Source: JAOPZW01 sp034664395
Lineage (GTDB): Bacteria; Actinomycetota; Thermoleophilia; Solirubrobacterales; Solirubrobacteraceae
Assembly (NCBI GenBank): GCA_034664395.1
Contig: JAXDHQ010000246.1
Span: 1 to 21,181 of the forward strand
DNA length: 21,181 nt
Direction: 5' to 3'
Under the pieces are notes generated by a model. It made no database searches. It saw nothing but the letters and a program-made list of their open reading frames with translations, and was not told the origin of the DNA. Positions 19,291-21,181 of the stretch are shown here, piece after piece (positions within the stretch are counted from its first letter, which is position 1; every line of letters starts with the position of its first letter). Position numbers and translations under genes: made by a program.

Positions 19291-20679
19291 TCAGCCGCAG
19301 GCGCGCGCGAACAGGCGCCAGGACGCGTTCGCGCCGAGCGGGCGGAAGCCCGGCGGCGGCGGCGGGATGCTCTGGTCGACGTCGCGCGGGTCGAGGATGT
19401 ACTCGCGCGCGACGCGCGGGCTCGAGGGCAGCACGTAGCTCCCGGCCCGCGGGGGGTGCTCCTGCGCGACGGCGATGCGCGCCGGGGGGGCGTCGAGCCA
19501 CAGCGCGAGCAGCGGCACGGGGCGGTGGTTGGGAACCGTCACCGGCGGGCACCGCATCTTCGGCGTCAGCGCGTGGAGGTCGCCCTGGATGGCGTCCTGG
19601 ATGCGCAGGGCGTCGCGCAGCGCGCCGATGCGCGCGGCCTGCGGGGCGGCGAACGCGAGCAGGCCGAGCAGCGTGACCGCGCCGAACCACGCCCAGCGCC
19701 GGCGCCACGGATGGCCGCGGGGCAGCTCCGCCCACCCGAACGCCCCGGCCCCGGCGAAGATCGCCAGCAGCGTGGCGGGCAGCAGCAGGTAGCGGCCCAG
19801 GATCGGCAGCCCGGCGCCGGCCAGGACGCAGAACGCCGCCATCGCGACGATGCCCGCGGCCGCGCCGAGGGCGACGCGCGAGCGCAGGAACGTGAGCGCG
19901 AGCAGGCCGCCGCCCGCGGCGCCGAAGAGGACCGGCTCGCGCAGGATCTCGCCCAGCCGCCGCGGCGCGGTGAGGGGGACCTCGCCCAGGCCGGTGATGC
20001 GATCCAGGCGCTGCGCCGTGTCGCGGGTGCCGGTCAGCGAGTGCAGCGCGTCGCCGGTCACGACGAGGTCGCTCAGCGCCCACAGCACGGGCGCGGCGGC
20101 GGCCAGCGCCCACAGCCGCGGGTCGCGCACGCCGCCGATCCACAGCCAGACGAGGTAGGCGGCCGAGAACAGCCAGGCCTCCGGGCGGATCAGCCCGGCG
20201 ACGCCGAGCAGCGCGAGCACGGGGGCGCCGGCGCGCCGCCGGCGCGTCTCCAGCAGCAGCGCGCCGAGGACGAGCACGAGGTAGGGGATGTCGACGTACG
20301 CGCGCGAGCCGAAGTCCAGGACGGGGCGGCGCGTGAGGACGATCGCCGCCGCCAGCACGCCCGCCGCGCGGTTGACCCACGCCTCGCCCAGGCGGAACGT
20401 CACCCAGCCCAGCGCGCCGAGCCAGGCGAAGGCGAGCACGAGCGTCGCGCCGATGGCGCCGGCGGCGCCGAGCGGGGACAGGATGGCGCCGGCGAGCGTG
20501 GCCAGCGGGTGCGGCGTCGGGGCCAGCGAGACGTCGTAGTCGGGCAGCGTCCCGTGGGCGAGGTCGCGTCCCCAGACGAGCGCGTAGAGCGTGTCGTAGT
20601 TGACCAGTCCGCGCCCGACCAGCGCCCAGGCGGCGAGGCCGAGCACGACGGTCCAGGCGATGGCCTTGCCGCGCCGCAC
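19291..20679 (-). CDS. Multi-pass membrane protein, GT-C glycosyltransferase-like
   Basis: This 462-residue protein has about ten membrane helices and a C-terminal soluble tail (about 370-462). After the first helix an outside loop contains VNYDTLYALVWGRD (26-39) and LPDYDV (45-50), the acidic pattern seen in GT-C lipid-linked sugar transferases and PMT-like proteins. Further helices carry family-like Arg-Pro and Tyr-Val-Asp motifs (DFGSRAYVDIPY, about 121-132). The donor is probably a polyprenyl-phosphate sugar; the acceptor is unknown, and the family assignment is moderate. GTG 20679 is preferred because a TAGGGT box lies 8 nt upstream. It is divergent from dnaX and ends 9 bp from the SRP RNA. 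Confidence 0.78.
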   Translation of the reverse strand: MRRGKAIAWTVVLGLAAWALVGRGLVNYDTLYALVWGRDLAHGTLPDYDVSLAPTPHPLATLAGAILSPLGAAGAIGATLVLAFAWLGALGWVTFRLGEAWVNRAAGVLAAAIVLTRRPVLDFGSRAYVDIPYLVLVLGALLLETRRRRAGAPVLALLGVAGLIRPEAWLFSAAYLVWLWIGGVRDPRLWALAAAAPVLWALSDLVVTGDALHSLTGTRDTAQRLDRITGLGEVPLTAPRRLGEILREPVLFGAAGGGLLALTFLRSRVALGAAAGIVAMAAFCVLAGAGLPILGRYLLLPATLLAIFAGAGAFGWAELPRGHPWRRRWAWFGAVTLLGLLAFAAPQAARIGALRDALRIQDAIQGDLHALTPKMRCPPVTVPNHRPVPLLALWLDAPPARIAVAQEHPPRAGSYVLPSSPRVAREYILDPRDVDQSIPPPPPGFRPLGANASWRLFARACG

Positions 20680-20687
20680 GGGCGCGG

Positions 20688-20693
20688 ACCCTA
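20688..20693 (-). promoter_or_regulatory. -10 box of the GT-C-like gene
   Basis: TAGGGT on the minus strand lies 8 nt before the GTG at 20679, in the same GGATAGGGTC context as the phosphatase gene. The message is predicted to be leaderless. Confidence 0.55.
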
Positions 20694-20754
20694 TCCGTGC
20701 GGGATGGGGCCCGGGCGCGGTGCCGTCCACCGGGGACCGTCCGCCACCGGTCAC

Positions 20755-20760
20755 TACACT
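20755..20760 (+). promoter_or_regulatory. -10 box of dnaX
   Basis: TACACT lies 9 nt before the GTG at 20770, so dnaX is probably read from a leaderless message. Confidence 0.45.
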
Positions 20761-20769
20761 CGGACGTCC

Positions 20770-21181
20770 GTGTCCGCCGGCCCCTCGCTGTACCGCCGCC
20801 ACCGCCCTCGCACGTTCGCGGACGTGGTCGGGCAGGAGCATGTCGTCCGCACCCTGCGCAACGCCGTGCAGCAGGGCAAGGTCCACCACGCCTACCTGTT
20901 CGTCGGCTCGCGCGGGACCGGCAAGACGTCGATGGCCAAGATGCTCGCGGCGTGCATGAACTGCGAGCACGGGCCGACGATCGAGCCGTGCGGGCGCTGC
21001 GAGTCGTGCCTGGCGATCGCCCAGGCGACCTCGCTCGACGTCATCGAGATGGACGCGGCCTCCAACAACTCGGTCGACGACATCCGCGAGCTGCGCGAGT
21101 CGGTGCAGTTCGCGCCGGTGTCCGGACGCTCGAAGGTCTACATCCTCGACGAGGCCCACATGCTCTCGTCGCAGGCGTGGA
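20770..21181 (+). CDS. dnaX: DNA polymerase III subunit gamma/tau, N-terminal part (cut by window end)
   Basis: The first 137 residues of the clamp-loader ATPase are present; the gene runs off the right edge. It begins SLYRRHRPRTFADVVGQE, typical of DnaX. The Walker A motif is GSRGTGKT (46-53). The zinc module has the Cys-x8-Cys-x2-Cys-x2-Cys pattern (Cys65, 74, 77, 80). The SRC-type AASNNSVDDIREL segment (97-109) and Walker B with DEAH (127-130) follow. The clamp loader opens and loads the sliding clamp during replication. The GTG start is preceded 9 nt upstream by a TACACT box and has no ribosome binding site. It is divergent from the GT-C-like gene with 90 bp between. Confidence 0.97.
   Translation, partial: MSAGPSLYRRHRPRTFADVVGQEHVVRTLRNAVQQGKVHHAYLFVGSRGTGKTSMAKMLAACMNCEHGPTIEPCGRCESCLAIAQATSLDVIEMDAASNNSVDDIRELRESVQFAPVSGRSKVYILDEAHMLSSQAW

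Noticed and set aside
1..21181. CRISPR arrays, insertion sequences, integrases or phage genes
   Set aside because: No spaced repeat array, transposase or integrase motif was found; the only tandem repeat is the two-copy 23-bp unit.

Overview
The window is very GC-rich, densely packed bacterial DNA. Gene content and style point to a deep-branching actinobacterium, most likely class Thermoleophilia (Solirubrobacter/Conexibacter/Patulibacter-like); this placement is inference. Supporting signs are near-universal G/C at third codon positions, many GTG starts, tRNAs without an encoded CCA, many genes with a TAnnnT -10 box 6-9 nt before the start codon (leaderless messages), an LldD-type flavoenzyme, a DUF6812-like small protein, and a large SRP RNA with an Alu domain.

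Layout. 1-2800: secreted subtilisin, a convergent universal stress protein, a 28-residue one-helix membrane peptide, a 90-residue unknown protein and a STAS anti-anti-sigma protein. 2800-4650: M29 aminopeptidase, tRNA-Ser(GGA), VOC protein. 4770-6960: class-III-like PPK2 polyphosphate kinase and an FMN alpha-hydroxy-acid oxidase. 6960-9600: tandem ABM-domain protein, class III adenylate cyclase with an N-terminal regulatory region, and a nine-helix membrane protein with the layout of a presenilin/signal-peptide-peptidase aspartyl protease. 9600-10840: isochorismatase-like hydrolase, and a coupled NUDIX/DUF6812-like pair. 10840-13800: the c-di-GMP block. It holds a membrane GGDEF-EAL protein and, 92 bp after its stop on the same strand, a c-di-GMP-I (GEMM) riboswitch with its own -10 box. 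The riboswitch is followed by a strong ribosome binding site, an 86-codon ORF of unknown function and a stable hairpin. 13900-16300: secreted trypsin-like protease, tRNA-Val(CAC), and a class II Fic protein with an AT-rich palindromic promoter. 16300-21181: TlpA-like thioredoxin, GNAT acetyltransferase overlapping a GAF-GAF-SpoIIE phosphatase, large SRP RNA, a GT-C-like membrane protein and the start of dnaX.

How it fits together. Signalling dominates: cAMP synthesis, c-di-GMP synthesis/breakdown plus an RNA c-di-GMP sensor, a SpoIIE-type phosphatase and a STAS protein (the usual partner-switching pair, here far apart), AMPylation by Fic, and polyphosphate chemistry. The strongest candidates for something undescribed are the riboswitch unit next to a c-di-GMP enzyme (11030-11440) and the GxGD membrane protein (8771-9580). 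All calls are from reading the sequence; no database search was run.
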